IMG/VR virus record: IMGVR_UViG_3300020810_001156
Location: 1 to 64,000 of that record
Length of the DNA: 64,000 nt
DNA from: a virus
Strand: one strand, 5' to 3'
The position numbers were made by a program, and so were the translations under genes. Position 1 is the first letter of the stretch; every line of letters starts with the position of its first letter. The notes under the pieces were generated by a model. That model did no database searches, was not told where the DNA came from, and was given only the letters and a program-made list of their open reading frames with translations. Below are positions 1-7,924 of the stretch, piece after piece.

Positions 1-2
1 AT

Positions 3-131
3 GTATCTGATTTTTTGGATGAGATGGAAATCAAAAGTTGGATGGCTAATGGAATTGGTGAAGGACCTTCTTCACAAAAGAAAAAGAAACTAACATCAGA
101 AAGAGTAAAACGAATAGTACAAATTGACTAA
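3..131 (+). CDS. C-terminal fragment of an unidentified protein (5' end outside window)
   Basis: Frame 3 is open from the left edge and ends at TAA 129-131, giving 42 residues with a Lys/Arg-rich tail (SQKKKKLTSERVKRIVQ). A frame-1 ATG at position 1 also opens 30 codons, but the frame-3 product looks more natural and abuts the next gene. No function can be assigned. Confidence 0.5.
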   Translation, partial: VSDFLDEMEIKSWMANGIGEGPSSQKKKKLTSERVKRIVQID

Positions 132-132
132 T

Positions 133-315
133 ATGAATAAATTAACGTATCTTATAACCGAAAATGGTGAAACTTATTCAATGGAATTTATCACCGATAG
201 AACCGCAAGTTGGACTGAATCTCAGTATATGAGAAATCGTTCCAATATTCAAATGAATTTGATTGGTGAAGAACCAACGGATGAAACCGAACCAACATCA
301 TATAAATTAGATTAA
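133..315 (+). CDS. small hypothetical protein, 60 aa
   Basis: MNKLTYLITENGETYS... is hydrophilic with an acidic C-terminus. I prefer the ATG at 133, directly after the upstream stop, over an in-frame TTG at 124 that would overlap the previous gene. The next gene starts 1 nt after its stop, so the pair is probably co-translated. Family not recognised. Confidence 0.6.
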   Translation: MNKLTYLITENGETYSMEFITDRTASWTESQYMRNRSNIQMNLIGEEPTDETEPTSYKLD

Positions 316-316
316 A

Positions 317-880
317 ATGGCAAATGATATTGAAAATTACATTGTAATTGAGAACTCAAATGAAGAAGTTCAAAAGGAAGTTCAGCGAATATTCCAAACC
401 GAAGAAGGTCAATGGGAAGTTCATTCAGAAGATTTAGCAAAGAGAGTATTTGGTGAGGATGCTCCCGAAGAATACGATAGAACTTGGTATTGTGATACTC
501 TTGGTGCTAAGTGGTTGTATGGTTCTATTGAAGATGATTCTGAGGAAGAACAAACCGTCCGAATCACTTCAGCATGGGACCCGGTTAATGGTTGGATTGA
601 ACGATTCGCTGAGAACCTACAAAAAATCAAAGAGGATGTTGTAGTTCACAATACCTTTGAAGATGAGGGATACAACTTTGCTGGTGTTTACTTTGTAGCA
701 AAATATTACGATGATTGTGAGTGGGTAGATATGGATGAGTATGAAGTAGATAAAATTTGGGAAGATGATGATGTTAGAGAAGAATATCATAACGAACTTT
801 ACCAAATTCTACAAGACCACAAAGGGGCATACCAAAATACTTTGGAAGATGTAAAGGAAAATCCTGAGGATTATCAATAA
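317..880 (+). CDS. YubB/Api92-like (DUF1281-type) ferredoxin-fold protein
   Basis: A 187-residue very acidic protein. The middle carries the succession WYCDTLGAKW ... ITSAWDPVNGWIERFAENL ... YNFAGVYFVAKYYDD, which follows the NWGTKW / TaWsPP / faG pattern I know from the Api92/YubB family common on phages and plasmids. The C-terminal 60 residues are dominated by Asp/Glu. The molecular role of this family is not established; recurrence in mobile DNA suggests a host-interaction or DNA-mimic role, which is inference. Located among early-type small genes. Confidence 0.5.
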   Translation: MANDIENYIVIENSNEEVQKEVQRIFQTEEGQWEVHSEDLAKRVFGEDAPEEYDRTWYCDTLGAKWLYGSIEDDSEEEQTVRITSAWDPVNGWIERFAENLQKIKEDVVVHNTFEDEGYNFAGVYFVAKYYDDCEWVDMDEYEVDKIWEDDDVREEYHNELYQILQDHKGAYQNTLEDVKENPEDYQ

Positions 881-883
881 AAC

Positions 884-895
884 TATATATTTATG
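884..895 (+). promoter_or_regulatory. putative late-promoter element TATATATTTATG
   Basis: Matches the recurrent TATATTTATA element. It lies 30 nt before the ATG at 914, within the usual 25-36 nt window seen elsewhere here. Confidence 0.4.
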
Positions 896-913
896 GTAAA
901 TATACATTCAACT

Positions 914-1051
914 ATGAACATTAAAGAAAAACTTGCTAAGAAAATCTTAGAGACAAAATTGAATAAAGCAACTAAACACGCTAAATCTTATATTCAAAAG
1001 TTACAACTAGAATTGGATGATTTAATCAATAAAGGAAAAGGCAATGAATAA
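914..1051 (+). CDS. small basic helical hypothetical protein, 45 aa
   Basis: MNIKEKLAKKILETKLNK... is Lys-rich and predicted fully helical. It sits 18 nt after the late-type element and overlaps the next ATG (1044) by 8 nt, typical of translational coupling. No family recognised. Confidence 0.55.
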   Translation: MNIKEKLAKKILETKLNKATKHAKSYIQKLQLELDDLINKGKGNE

Positions 1052-1379
1052 AATAGTTTTAGGATATCTATCTGATGGTAATTTTTGGAGAGGTAGGCTG
1101 TATGAGGGTGATTTAAGTAATGATAGAAATTCATTGGAATATAGAAACCCAGACAAACTATCCGATTGGTTAGAAATAAAATGTGGAGGTGGCAAGGGTA
1201 ATACATATAATCCAGATATTCCAAATATCTATGATGCTGATAGATTGGAAGTTATCAAAACAACATTAGAAAGTAGATTGGGATGTGTAGTTGAATATCA
1301 CCAAACTGCATCCATCAATGATTATTGGGGAGCTAACTCAGAAGAGGATAGAAAAAAAGCAGGTACTATTCCTTATTAA
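1044..1379 (+). CDS. hypothetical protein, 111 aa
   Basis: MNKIVLGYLSDGNFWRGRLYEG... is a soluble protein with a Gly-rich stretch (CGGGKGN) near residue 50. It begins inside the last codons of the 45-aa gene. Nothing in it identifies an activity. Confidence 0.6.
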   Translation: MNKIVLGYLSDGNFWRGRLYEGDLSNDRNSLEYRNPDKLSDWLEIKCGGGKGNTYNPDIPNIYDADRLEVIKTTLESRLGCVVEYHQTASINDYWGANSEEDRKKAGTIPY

Positions 1380-1425
1380 TAGAATATTTTAGGGTTAAAT
1401 TTTTTTGAAAAAAGTTGGGAAAACA

Positions 1426-1457
1426 TTTGGATTTCTCAACTTTTTTTCGTATGTTAG
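1426..1457 (+). promoter_or_regulatory. Bacteroidota-type promoter P1
   Basis: TTTG at 1426-1429, exactly 20 nt, then TATGTTAG at 1450-1457. It is followed by TACTGTAATTGAGAGATAA, an initial transcribed sequence shared with four other promoters. It drives the gene at 1492. Confidence 0.75.
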
Positions 1458-1491
1458 TACTGTAATTGAGAGATAACCTAAAAGTATTGAT

Positions 1492-1821
1492 ATGAATTAT
1501 TTGATTGACCCCACTTCCCTTCTTTTCAACTCTCACCGAATTGAGGGATTCACCAAAATGATTGGTGATTTAAAAATTCATCAATGGGATTTATTGGATA
1601 TCGCACAAGAAGTTGCTGAAGAGTGGACCGAAGATTGGCCTGAAGATGAAGGATTCGGTTCTTCAGATATGACCTATATGATTAAGAACTTTATTGATAA
1701 TGTAATTTGGAAATTCGCTAGTGGTAAGTTGGAAACCAAATTTACTCCTTCACTTTCAATAGTGGAGTATTCAGAAGCTGAACACCACAATATGGTTCAA
1801 CGAATGGAAAGTGTAATTTAA
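1492..1821 (+). CDS. hypothetical acidic protein, 109 aa
   Basis: First gene of a P1 unit. MNYLIDPTSLLFNSH... has a Trp/Glu/Asp-rich centre (EEWTEDWPEDEGFGSS). No membrane segment. Position behind an early-type promoter suggests an early host-takeover role, but that is inference only. Confidence 0.65.
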   Translation: MNYLIDPTSLLFNSHRIEGFTKMIGDLKIHQWDLLDIAQEVAEEWTEDWPEDEGFGSSDMTYMIKNFIDNVIWKFASGKLETKFTPSLSIVEYSEAEHHNMVQRMESVI

Positions 1822-1833
1822 ACCCTAAAAGAT

Positions 1834-2067
1834 ATGTTAAACGGAAAGATTGATTTTCTAACCCTAAGTAAAGTTGAGAAAGAGTTCGGTAACTTTGAAA
1901 TCGGACAAGTTCATGGTGGTGGTAATCCCATTTACCTACGATTCGGATATTGGAATCGAGTTGATGTTGTGAAACTCAACGAAATCTTAGGTTATCATGC
2001 TACCGCAATCGAAGATGATTGGTACGATGATGATTGTGGTTGGAAATATTCATATAAACTAAACTAA
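1834..2067 (+). CDS. hypothetical protein, 77 aa
   Basis: MLNGKIDFLTLSKVEKEFG... ends in an Asp/Trp/Tyr-rich segment (DDWYDDDCGWKYSYKLN). Its start is preceded by TTAAACCCTAAAAGATATG, identical to the 19 bases ending in the start codon of the gene at 39135, so this looks like a recurring translation-initiation context. Function unknown. Confidence 0.65.
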   Translation: MLNGKIDFLTLSKVEKEFGNFEIGQVHGGGNPIYLRFGYWNRVDVVKLNEILGYHATAIEDDWYDDDCGWKYSYKLN

Positions 2068-2077
2068 GGAGGTACTT

Positions 2078-2206
2078 TTGAATAAGAAAGAATTCAAACT
2101 TTCAATCCGAACTTTGAACACTATGGCTAAACAAGGTATTGGTCATAGTTCTCTTAAAGAGGTAGTAAAAAATCTTCAAAAAAAATCAAAAAAAAGTAAG
2201 AAATAA
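2078..2206 (+). CDS. small Lys-rich protein, 42 aa, TTG start
   Basis: A strong Shine-Dalgarno AAGGAGG lies 7 nt before TTG 2078, and no ATG gives a better frame. The product MNKKEFKLSIRTLNT... ends in a run of about ten Lys/Ser residues, suggesting nucleic-acid binding. Unrecognised family. Confidence 0.55.
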   Translation: MNKKEFKLSIRTLNTMAKQGIGHSSLKEVVKNLQKKSKKSKK

Positions 2207-2238
2207 TTTGGAATTCTCAGGAATATTTCGTATGTTAG
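2207..2238 (+). promoter_or_regulatory. Bacteroidota-type promoter P2
   Basis: TTTG 2207-2210, 20-nt spacer, TATGTTAG 2231-2238, then TACTGTAATTGAGAAT. The -33 box touches the stop codon of the preceding gene. Confidence 0.75.
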
Positions 2239-2267
2239 TACTGTAATTGAGAATAAAACCTAATACT

Positions 2268-2468
2268 ATGAAAAATTATCAAATCGTTTTAACAACCATC
2301 ATTTCCTTCTTTATCGCTTATTCGGTATTGTTTGGAATCGCACAAGAATATGTTCACTTTGCTGGTGAACTGAATGAGATGGCTGTATTTATCCTTGCTT
2401 CAACAATGGGATTCATGTCGTTGTTTGCTTGGAATTGGAAAGGATTGTGGAATTGGTTAATTAAATAA
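2268..2468 (+). CDS. small two-pass membrane protein, 66 aa
   Basis: MKNYQIVLTTIISFFIAY... has hydrophobic stretches near residues 5-24 and 35-53 and a Trp-rich C-terminus (WNWKGLWNWLIK). A TTG at 2247 lies in the 5' leader and was not used. Inner-membrane localisation is likely; role unknown. Confidence 0.65.
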   Translation: MKNYQIVLTTIISFFIAYSVLFGIAQEYVHFAGELNEMAVFILASTMGFMSLFAWNWKGLWNWLIK

Positions 2469-2469
2469 T

Positions 2470-2604
2470 ATGGCATATTCAAAATCATTATACGAAGCAA
2501 TCCACAAAGGTACTTTGGTAAAATACCTAATGAGTAGAGATAGAGAGATAAAAAAACTTAAAAAAGAGATAGAAACCCTTAAAAACGGAAGTTATGAAAG
2601 CTAA
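2470..2604 (+). CDS. small coiled-coil hypothetical protein, 44 aa
   Basis: MAYSKSLYEAIHKGTLVKYL... has a charged helical second half (REIKKLKKEIETLK). It follows the membrane protein after 1 nt and overlaps the next start by 11 nt. Confidence 0.55.
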   Translation: MAYSKSLYEAIHKGTLVKYLMSRDREIKKLKKEIETLKNGSYES

Positions 2605-2899
2605 TTTATTAGTACATTGTCAGTATTACGAAAACTATAATGTGGATTCCAATGGATTTGGTGAAGTTCCATATTGGAAACCTAAAGGTGGACACACCTT
2701 TACAATGCCTGTTGATTCAGACACGGTATTTTATGCGGATGAGGATAAACTCATTCAAGCCATCAAAAATTTGGTGGAATCTCAGAATTCGATTGCTGCG
2801 AAGTTCGAATATATCGAACATGAGTTGGTAACTTCTGAACCTACTTTGGTTGAAGGTTTGGAAACGGAGTTGGAAAAACTTTATAAAGAGGTTGCCTAA
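2594..2899 (+). CDS. hypothetical protein with LVHCQYYENY N-terminus, 101 aa
   Basis: The N-terminal LVHCQYYENY motif resembles one I associate with small conserved proteins of marine T4-like phages. The C-terminal half is helical and acidic. No catalytic motif is visible. Confidence 0.6.
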   Translation: MKANLLVHCQYYENYNVDSNGFGEVPYWKPKGGHTFTMPVDSDTVFYADEDKLIQAIKNLVESQNSIAAKFEYIEHELVTSEPTLVEGLETELEKLYKEVA

Positions 2900-2900
2900 A

Positions 2901-2932
2901 TTAGGTTTTCTCAAATAAATTTCGTATATTTG
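2901..2932 (+). promoter_or_regulatory. Bacteroidota-type promoter P3 (near-leaderless)
   Basis: TATATTTG at 2925-2932 with a weak -33 (TTAG, 2901-2904) at the standard 20-nt distance. The ATG at 2937 lies only 4 nt downstream of the -7 box, so the transcript should have almost no leader. Confidence 0.6.
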
Positions 2933-2936
2933 TATT

Positions 2937-3242
2937 ATGGAAAAAGTTATTAAAGATGGTAAAGTGGGTGTATTGATTTCACCTGGTTTTGGAGCAGGAT
3001 TCTACACTTGGGGTTACCCCGAAGAAGCAATCTTTGACCCAACTTTGATTGAGTTGGTAGAAAACGAAAAGTGGCAGGAAGCCATTGATTATTGTGAAAA
3101 GACTTGGACCGATGGTTACTCTGGTGGTGTTCAAGATTTAAGAGTGGCTTGGATTGATGAGGGTACAAAGTTCATCATTGAAGAGTACGATGGTGCTGAA
3201 TCTTTCCTATTTAAAGAAGATATTGATTGGGTAACAGCATAA
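2937..3242 (+). CDS. hypothetical phage protein, 101 aa, probably leaderless
   Basis: MEKVIKDGKVGVLISPGFGAGFYTWG... The VLISPGFGAGFYTWG segment looks like a conserved core found in small phage proteins, but I cannot name a function. The start codon immediately follows the P3 -7 box. Confidence 0.65.
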   Translation: MEKVIKDGKVGVLISPGFGAGFYTWGYPEEAIFDPTLIELVENEKWQEAIDYCEKTWTDGYSGGVQDLRVAWIDEGTKFIIEEYDGAESFLFKEDIDWVTA

Positions 3243-3246
3243 AGTT

Positions 3247-3420
3247 ATGAGTGGAAAAGTAAGTGGATATACCGAAAAAATCTTCACCCAAGATGAGGTG
3301 AAAGATATTCTAAAAGAAATCATTGATATGGTAGATGATTTGGGATGGGAACATCAAAGAATGAGTACCAGCGGACAAGAAACCTACGAAAAGTTGTATG
3401 ATTACTTAGAAAATCTATGA
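3247..3420 (+). CDS. small acidic helical protein, 57 aa
   Basis: MSGKVSGYTEKIFTQDEV... ends at TGA 3418-3420 in an ATGA overlap with the next gene. Predicted helical. Unrecognised. Confidence 0.55.
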   Translation: MSGKVSGYTEKIFTQDEVKDILKEIIDMVDDLGWEHQRMSTSGQETYEKLYDYLENL

Positions 3421-3656
3421 AAACCTCAGTTCACTATCCATTAGATAAAGAACAAGCCAAACTTCTAAAACAATTGGATGTTTGGTTAATGGATAATATG
3501 TTAACACAGGGTAGTGAAGCAGAAAATATGGTGATGCAATTAAGAGAAAGAATCACCAAAATTGAAGATAAAGGTTACTATGATACAGGCGAAAAAGAAC
3601 TCTTAAATGAGTTAAGGTATCAGTATTTGGAGGACTTAAAAAGTAAATCTGAATAA
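3417..3656 (+). CDS. small helical hypothetical protein, 79 aa
   Basis: MKTSVHYPLDKEQAKLLK... is a soluble, mostly helical, charged protein. Its start overlaps the previous stop by 4 nt. Last gene before a late-type element. Confidence 0.6.
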   Translation: MKTSVHYPLDKEQAKLLKQLDVWLMDNMLTQGSEAENMVMQLRERITKIEDKGYYDTGEKELLNELRYQYLEDLKSKSE

Positions 3657-3659
3657 CCT

Positions 3660-3669
3660 TATATTTATA
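3660..3669 (+). promoter_or_regulatory. putative late-promoter element TATATTTATA
   Basis: Perfect copy of the recurrent element, 62 nt before the endolysin start, where late expression is expected. Confidence 0.5.
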
Positions 3670-3670
3670 G

Positions 3671-3697
3671 AAACCGAATTGTTTTGTAAATCGGTTT
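3671..3697 (+). other. hairpin in endolysin leader
   Basis: AAACCGA (3671-3677) pairs perfectly with TCGGTTT (3691-3697) across a 13-nt loop and is followed by a T-rich run. It could end early transcription from upstream or structure the late leader; the sequence alone does not decide. Confidence 0.45.
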
Positions 3698-3721
3698 TGT
3701 TGTTTAACTAAAGGGAAACCT

Positions 3722-4309
3722 ATGAGAAAACACATTATTTTTGGAATATTGATAGTTGTAGCTCTACTATCCTTTGGAATGAGTGATTCTAAAGACAAAG
3801 AGCTAAACCTTCCAACGATTGAACAAATGGAAGAAGAACGAAAACTGAAAGAAATTGCTATCCAAGATAGTATCAATCAGTACCACAAAGATGAATTAGA
3901 TAGATACTTAGATGCTATCGGATTTAGAGAAAGTGGAAATAGATATAATGTAACCAATACATTTGGTTATATGGGTAAGTACCAATTTGGTAAATCTACC
4001 TTAAAAGGCTTAGGATACAATGTAAGTAGAAATGAGTTTCTAAACAATCCAGACCTACAAGAAGAAGCAATGTTATCTTTATTAAACCATAATAAAGAGA
4101 AACTACAAACATATATTGACATTTACGATGGTAAAACGATAAATGGAATATATATTACTGAGAGTGGTATTCTCGCAGCTGCCCATTTAGGAGGACAAGG
4201 TTCTGTACGAAGATACTTTAAGAATGGAAAAGTTTTTAAAGATGGGAACGGAACTAAAATTACATCTTATATGAACCAGTTTAGTGGATATGACATTAAT
4301 TTAAATTAA
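3722..4309 (+). CDS. endolysin: membrane-anchored lysozyme/transglycosylase-like muramidase
   Basis: 195 residues. An N-terminal hydrophobic segment (about residues 5-19) acts as signal or signal-anchor. A charged linker follows, then a lysozyme-like domain with FRESGNRYN (Glu70 the likely catalytic acid), GYMGKYQFG and ILAAAHLGGQGSVRRYF, an arrangement typical of phage and Bacteroidota peptidoglycan lytic enzymes. It would cleave peptidoglycan from the periplasmic side at lysis. A late-type element lies upstream and a small multi-pass membrane protein follows 8 nt later, so the two may form a lysis cassette. Confidence 0.7.
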   Translation: MRKHIIFGILIVVALLSFGMSDSKDKELNLPTIEQMEEERKLKEIAIQDSINQYHKDELDRYLDAIGFRESGNRYNVTNTFGYMGKYQFGKSTLKGLGYNVSRNEFLNNPDLQEEAMLSLLNHNKEKLQTYIDIYDGKTINGIYITESGILAAAHLGGQGSVRRYFKNGKVFKDGNGTKITSYMNQFSGYDINLN

Positions 4310-4317
4310 TAAAGGAT

Positions 4318-4725
4318 ATGAGAAAATCGTTATGGATAGGGTTAGGCCTATTTTTTGTAGGTTGTGCCTACATCGGAGTACTTCTTCCTGGAGTACCAAC
4401 CACATTTTTTGTGATACTAGCTGCATGGGCATTTAGTAAATCTTCTGAGAAATTTAATAGGTGGTTACACGAACATCCTTTGTTCGGAAAGTATCTTACC
4501 AATTGGGAAACCAAAAAAATCTATCCAAATAGAGGTAGATGGGCTATGGTGGGTGTTATGTGTATTTCATTAATTTCAATGTATTTTACAGTTCCACTTA
4601 GAGTTGTAGGATATGCAGGAATTACATTTATACTAATTATTATTTGGGCATTTAGATATCCTGGTTCAGTTGAGGAGTATGATAAAAGAGTAAAAGAGGG
4701 TAAAAAAATCGGTTGGTTCAAATAG
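4318..4725 (+). CDS. DUF454/YbaN-like inner-membrane protein
   Basis: 135 residues. The N-terminal hairpin GLGLFFVGCAYIGVLLPGVPTTFF followed by AAWAFSKSSEKFNRWLHEHPLFG is the DUF454 (YbaN) signature in correct order. Two further membrane segments (about residues 78-112) follow, then a basic tail. The family's biochemical role is unknown. Its place 8 nt after the endolysin makes a holin-like or lysis-timing role conceivable, which is inference. Confidence 0.7.
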   Translation: MRKSLWIGLGLFFVGCAYIGVLLPGVPTTFFVILAAWAFSKSSEKFNRWLHEHPLFGKYLTNWETKKIYPNRGRWAMVGVMCISLISMYFTVPLRVVGYAGITFILIIIWAFRYPGSVEEYDKRVKEGKKIGWFK

Positions 4726-4728
4726 ATT

Positions 4729-5658
4729 GTGAAAAAGGTTACATTAGAACATACTGATATTCCTATAAAATACCCATCAATTGATTATTTTATTGATAAA
4801 CTTAAAAGTGGTCAACCATATCACTTTTTAAGATTTAATCATGGTATTATTGATTCTTTTGTTGACGCGTATGATAATTATGATATTCTTAAAAAAGATA
4901 TAGAATCTAAAAAATATGATACAATATCTCAAACGATATATGATGGGTATAAGAATTCACAATGGGGATTTAATTATTACAATTTACAATCAGAGACTAC
5001 GATTGATAAAATCAAATCTTTTGTAAAGATATTTTTTGAACTCAAATTATACATACCTAAATTGGAAGTTGGTATATCAAGTGGTGTTGGGATGGGTTAT
5101 ATATTTGGAACATATGCACCCGATTATCCAATTCAGATAAACAGAAATAAAGTTATTAAAGATATTGTAACTATAACAAATGGTGATTATTTCCATTCTG
5201 GTATTTTCAGGCATTTTTCAGTTATGGGTGATATGTTTAAATTCTTTGAAGTTGCCAATCAATTAAACTATGGTGTAATTGTAATAGGACCTAATTATTT
5301 GAGATTACTAAAATCCAAATATAACATTCAAAATTTCAATATGATTTCTATACCAACCAAAGGTGCTGTTGATTTTATGGATGAATATATTTCAGATATT
5401 AAAAATGCTATTAACCAAAATCAACATAACATATTACTTACATCGGTTGGAACTATAAGTTCTTGTTATATAGCTGATAAGTTAAAAGATGAAAATATCA
5501 TTGGTATTGATATTGGTAGAAGTTTAGATTGGGATATCAGAGAACATCAAAGTAAAGAACCTACAATGCCAAAAGGTGATTGTTGGATTTCACCTGCGGG
5601 TCGTGGAGATGTTTCTCAACAATATAAAAACTATATAAATGGTTTAAGAAATGGGTAA
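4729..5658 (+). CDS. GT-D-fold glycosyltransferase-like protein
   Basis: 309 residues with a GTG start 3 nt after the previous stop. The segment near residues 30-45 (HFLRFNHGIIDSF) resembles the RxGDGE region, and ILLTSVGTISSCYIADKL ... IIGIDIGRSLDWD (about residues 235-265) matches the sLGPtA..LA.dL ... iDiGH pattern of the GT-D (DUF1792) family that transfers sugars in surface glycans. The acidic residues of the canonical RxGDGE are not preserved, so activity is uncertain. It starts the modification cassette and overlaps the aminotransferase-like gene by 8 nt. Confidence 0.5.
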   Translation: MKKVTLEHTDIPIKYPSIDYFIDKLKSGQPYHFLRFNHGIIDSFVDAYDNYDILKKDIESKKYDTISQTIYDGYKNSQWGFNYYNLQSETTIDKIKSFVKIFFELKLYIPKLEVGISSGVGMGYIFGTYAPDYPIQINRNKVIKDIVTITNGDYFHSGIFRHFSVMGDMFKFFEVANQLNYGVIVIGPNYLRLLKSKYNIQNFNMISIPTKGAVDFMDEYISDIKNAINQNQHNILLTSVGTISSCYIADKLKDENIIGIDIGRSLDWDIREHQSKEPTMPKGDCWISPAGRGDVSQQYKNYINGLRNG

Positions 5659-6289
5659 GGGAGTTTATAAAATTACTGAAGAATTTGAAGATAAATTGGC
5701 TCATTATACTGGAGCTAGATTTGCAGTAACGGTAGATAATATGAGTAACGCTCTATTTCTAGCGTTATATTATGAACACAATGTAATGAATAGAACTGAA
5801 GATATTCTTACGATACCAAGTCGTACATATCCATCAGTACCTTGTGAAATCATTCATGCAGGTCTTAAAGTGAACTTTCGTAAAGTTAAAGGAAAGACTA
5901 TCAAAGGAGCATACCAATTAGAGGGTTCTAATGTATGGGATTCAGCTCTAACTTTTACAGCTGATATGTACAAACCAAATACACATATGTGTGTTTCGTT
6001 TACAGGTCCTTACAAACATTTTAAACTTTCAAAAGGTGGTGCGATTCTAACCGATGATTATGATGCATATCTTTGGTTCAAAAGAGCTAGATATAGTGGA
6101 AGAAGAGAATGTTCATATCACGAAGATAACTTTGATATGTTAGGGTGGAATTTTTATATGATGCCCGAACTTGCCGCCAGGGGATTGTTACTTATGGGAC
6201 AATTCTATGAAGGTGGTAAGAAAAAGGTTAACGATGATTTAGAATTATCGTATCCTGATTTAAGTAAATTTGAAATATATAAACAATAA
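5651..6289 (+). CDS. short DegT/DnrJ/EryC1/StrS-type PLP aminotransferase-like protein
   Basis: 212 residues. The N-terminus FEDKLAHYTGARFAVTVDN follows the fE..lA.ytGakyav.vdn opening of sugar aminotransferases. Then come IPSRTYPSVPCEI, an NVWDSALTF segment at the PLP Asp position, and FTGPYKHFKLSKGGAILTD at the Schiff-base Lys region. Normal members have about 370 residues, so the C-terminal small domain is missing. It could be a trimmed functional enzyme, a partner subunit or a relic. Flanked by glycan-modification genes. Confidence 0.6.
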   Translation: MGKGVYKITEEFEDKLAHYTGARFAVTVDNMSNALFLALYYEHNVMNRTEDILTIPSRTYPSVPCEIIHAGLKVNFRKVKGKTIKGAYQLEGSNVWDSALTFTADMYKPNTHMCVSFTGPYKHFKLSKGGAILTDDYDAYLWFKRARYSGRRECSYHEDNFDMLGWNFYMMPELAARGLLLMGQFYEGGKKKVNDDLELSYPDLSKFEIYKQ

Positions 6290-6309
6290 ATATATAGTTA
6301 GATTTATCA

Positions 6310-7452
6310 ATGAACTTCAAAAAAACCAAAGAACAATTAACGATAAAGAAATCAGCAAGAATATTTGCCGAAACTTATATTAAACCAAACGCTTATTATT
6401 GGGATAATAATGAAATCTTTCCAAAGGAGTTACTACATAATGCTGGTGAGTTGGGGTTTATGGGTATTTTAATTCCAAAAGAATATGGTGGATTGGGATT
6501 GGGGTATATTGAATATGCTGATGTAATAGAAGAGATATCCAAAGTAGACCCATCTATTGGATTATCCATAGCAGCTCATAATTCATTACCATCACAACAT
6601 ATTTACAAATTTGGTACAAAAGAACAAAAAGAAAAGTGGTTACCAAAACTAGCTTCTGGTAAGTGGATTGGTAGTTGGGGATTGACTGAAGAAAATACTG
6701 GTTCTGATGCTGGAAATATGGATTGTGTAGCTGTAAAGGATGGAGATGGTTGGCTGATAAATGGTGTAAAGAAATTTATTACACATGGTAAATCATCCGA
6801 TATTACAGTGGTAGTTGTGAGAACTGGTGATAGAGGAGATTCGCATGGAATGACTGCATTTGTGGTTGAAAGAGGAACTAGAGGGTTTTCCTCAGGTAAA
6901 GTAGAAACAAAAATGGGAATGAGAGCATCTGAAACTGCTGAAATGGTATTTAAAGATTGTTGGATTTCTGATGAAAATAGATTGGGAGAAATCGGTGAGG
7001 GGTTTATCCAATCAATGAAAATATTAGATGGTGGTAGAATATCAATAGCTGCACTATCTTTGGGGATAGCTAAAGGGGCTTATGAATGTGCTTTAAATTA
7101 CTCAAATAAAAGAGTACAATTTGGTAAACCAATTAGTTCATTCCAATCCGTTGGATTTAAATTAGCTGATATGGCTACCGAAATAGAAGCATCGGAATTA
7201 CTGATTCAGAAAGCATCTATTGAAAAGAGCACTAAGTTATCAGCTATGTGTAAGATGTATGCATCTGAAGTTTGTGTTAAGATAACTAATGAAGCTATGC
7301 AGATTTTGGGTGGATATGGATTTGTAAAAGGTGAATATCCAGTAGAAAGGTTTTTAAGAGATTCCAAACTATGTACAATCGGTGAAGGAACTACTGAAAT
7401 TCAAAAATTAGTAATTTTTAGAAAAATAAACAATGAAAGTAGGAAAGTATAA
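6310..7452 (+). CDS. acyl-CoA dehydrogenase
   Basis: 380 residues, full family length. The order is correct: N-terminal helical domain, the flavin-binding middle domain with WIGSWGLTEENTGSDA and ITHGKSSDITVVV, then the C-terminal helical domain with GRISIAALSLGIAKGAYE, RVQFGKPI and AMQILGGYGFVKGEYPVERFLRD. Glu359 in IGEGTTEIQ is at the catalytic-base position. The family uses FAD to oxidise acyl-CoA thioesters to trans-2-enoyl-CoA. An intact copy on a phage is very unusual. Neighbours that transfer acyl groups suggest a role in tailoring an acyl donor or lipid rather than beta-oxidation for energy; that is inference. Confidence 0.9.
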   Translation: MNFKKTKEQLTIKKSARIFAETYIKPNAYYWDNNEIFPKELLHNAGELGFMGILIPKEYGGLGLGYIEYADVIEEISKVDPSIGLSIAAHNSLPSQHIYKFGTKEQKEKWLPKLASGKWIGSWGLTEENTGSDAGNMDCVAVKDGDGWLINGVKKFITHGKSSDITVVVVRTGDRGDSHGMTAFVVERGTRGFSSGKVETKMGMRASETAEMVFKDCWISDENRLGEIGEGFIQSMKILDGGRISIAALSLGIAKGAYECALNYSNKRVQFGKPISSFQSVGFKLADMATEIEASELLIQKASIEKSTKLSAMCKMYASEVCVKITNEAMQILGGYGFVKGEYPVERFLRDSKLCTIGEGTTEIQKLVIFRKINNESRKV

Positions 7453-7924
7453 TATAATCGCAGATGATGTAATTATCGAAGATGGTGTTGAAATTGGAAA
7501 CTTCAATATCATAGGAGCTGGAACTATAATCCGAAAGGGAACTGTAGTTGGTAACTATTGTGAAATAGGTGAAAATAATGATATCGGTGAAAACTCGATT
7601 GTTCAAGGTAGAGTTAGAACTGCTAGTGGGTGTATTATAGAAAAAAATGTAACTATAAAATATGGTACAATTCTAACTTCAGATGTACTACTAAAAGAAG
7701 GATGTTTTTTAGGTCCTCATACTATTACATTGGGTTCAACACATGAAAGGATAACCAAACATGGAACTGTAATCGGTAAAAATACCTACATTGGAGCTGG
7801 TTCGAAAATAGCTGCTGATACTAAAATCGGTGATGATATTGTAGTTGGTGCTTTGGGATTTGTAAATAAAGATATAAATGAAAAGGGAATATATGTAGGA
7901 TTGCCCGTTAAAAAAATAAAATAA
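7433..7924 (+). CDS. hexapeptide-repeat (left-handed beta-helix) acyl/acetyltransferase
   Basis: 163 residues made almost entirely of [IV]-G-x-x-x-x repeats (VEIGNF, TVVGNY, DIGENS, VIGKNT, KIGDDI), ending with the GIYVGLPVKKI closing loop seen in sugar O- or N-acyltransferases. It overlaps the acyl-CoA dehydrogenase by 20 nt, implying translational coupling and a shared pathway. Substrate unknown; sugar-nucleotide N-acylation after the aminotransferase step is plausible. Confidence 0.75.
   Translation: MKVGKYNIIADDVIIEDGVEIGNFNIIGAGTIIRKGTVVGNYCEIGENNDIGENSIVQGRVRTASGCIIEKNVTIKYGTILTSDVLLKEGCFLGPHTITLGSTHERITKHGTVIGKNTYIGAGSKIAADTKIGDDIVVGALGFVNKDINEKGIYVGLPVKKIK

Noticed and set aside
124-132. 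TTG start extending the gene at 133
   Set aside because: It would overlap the upstream gene and lacks a ribosome-binding site; the ATG at 133 follows the stop directly.
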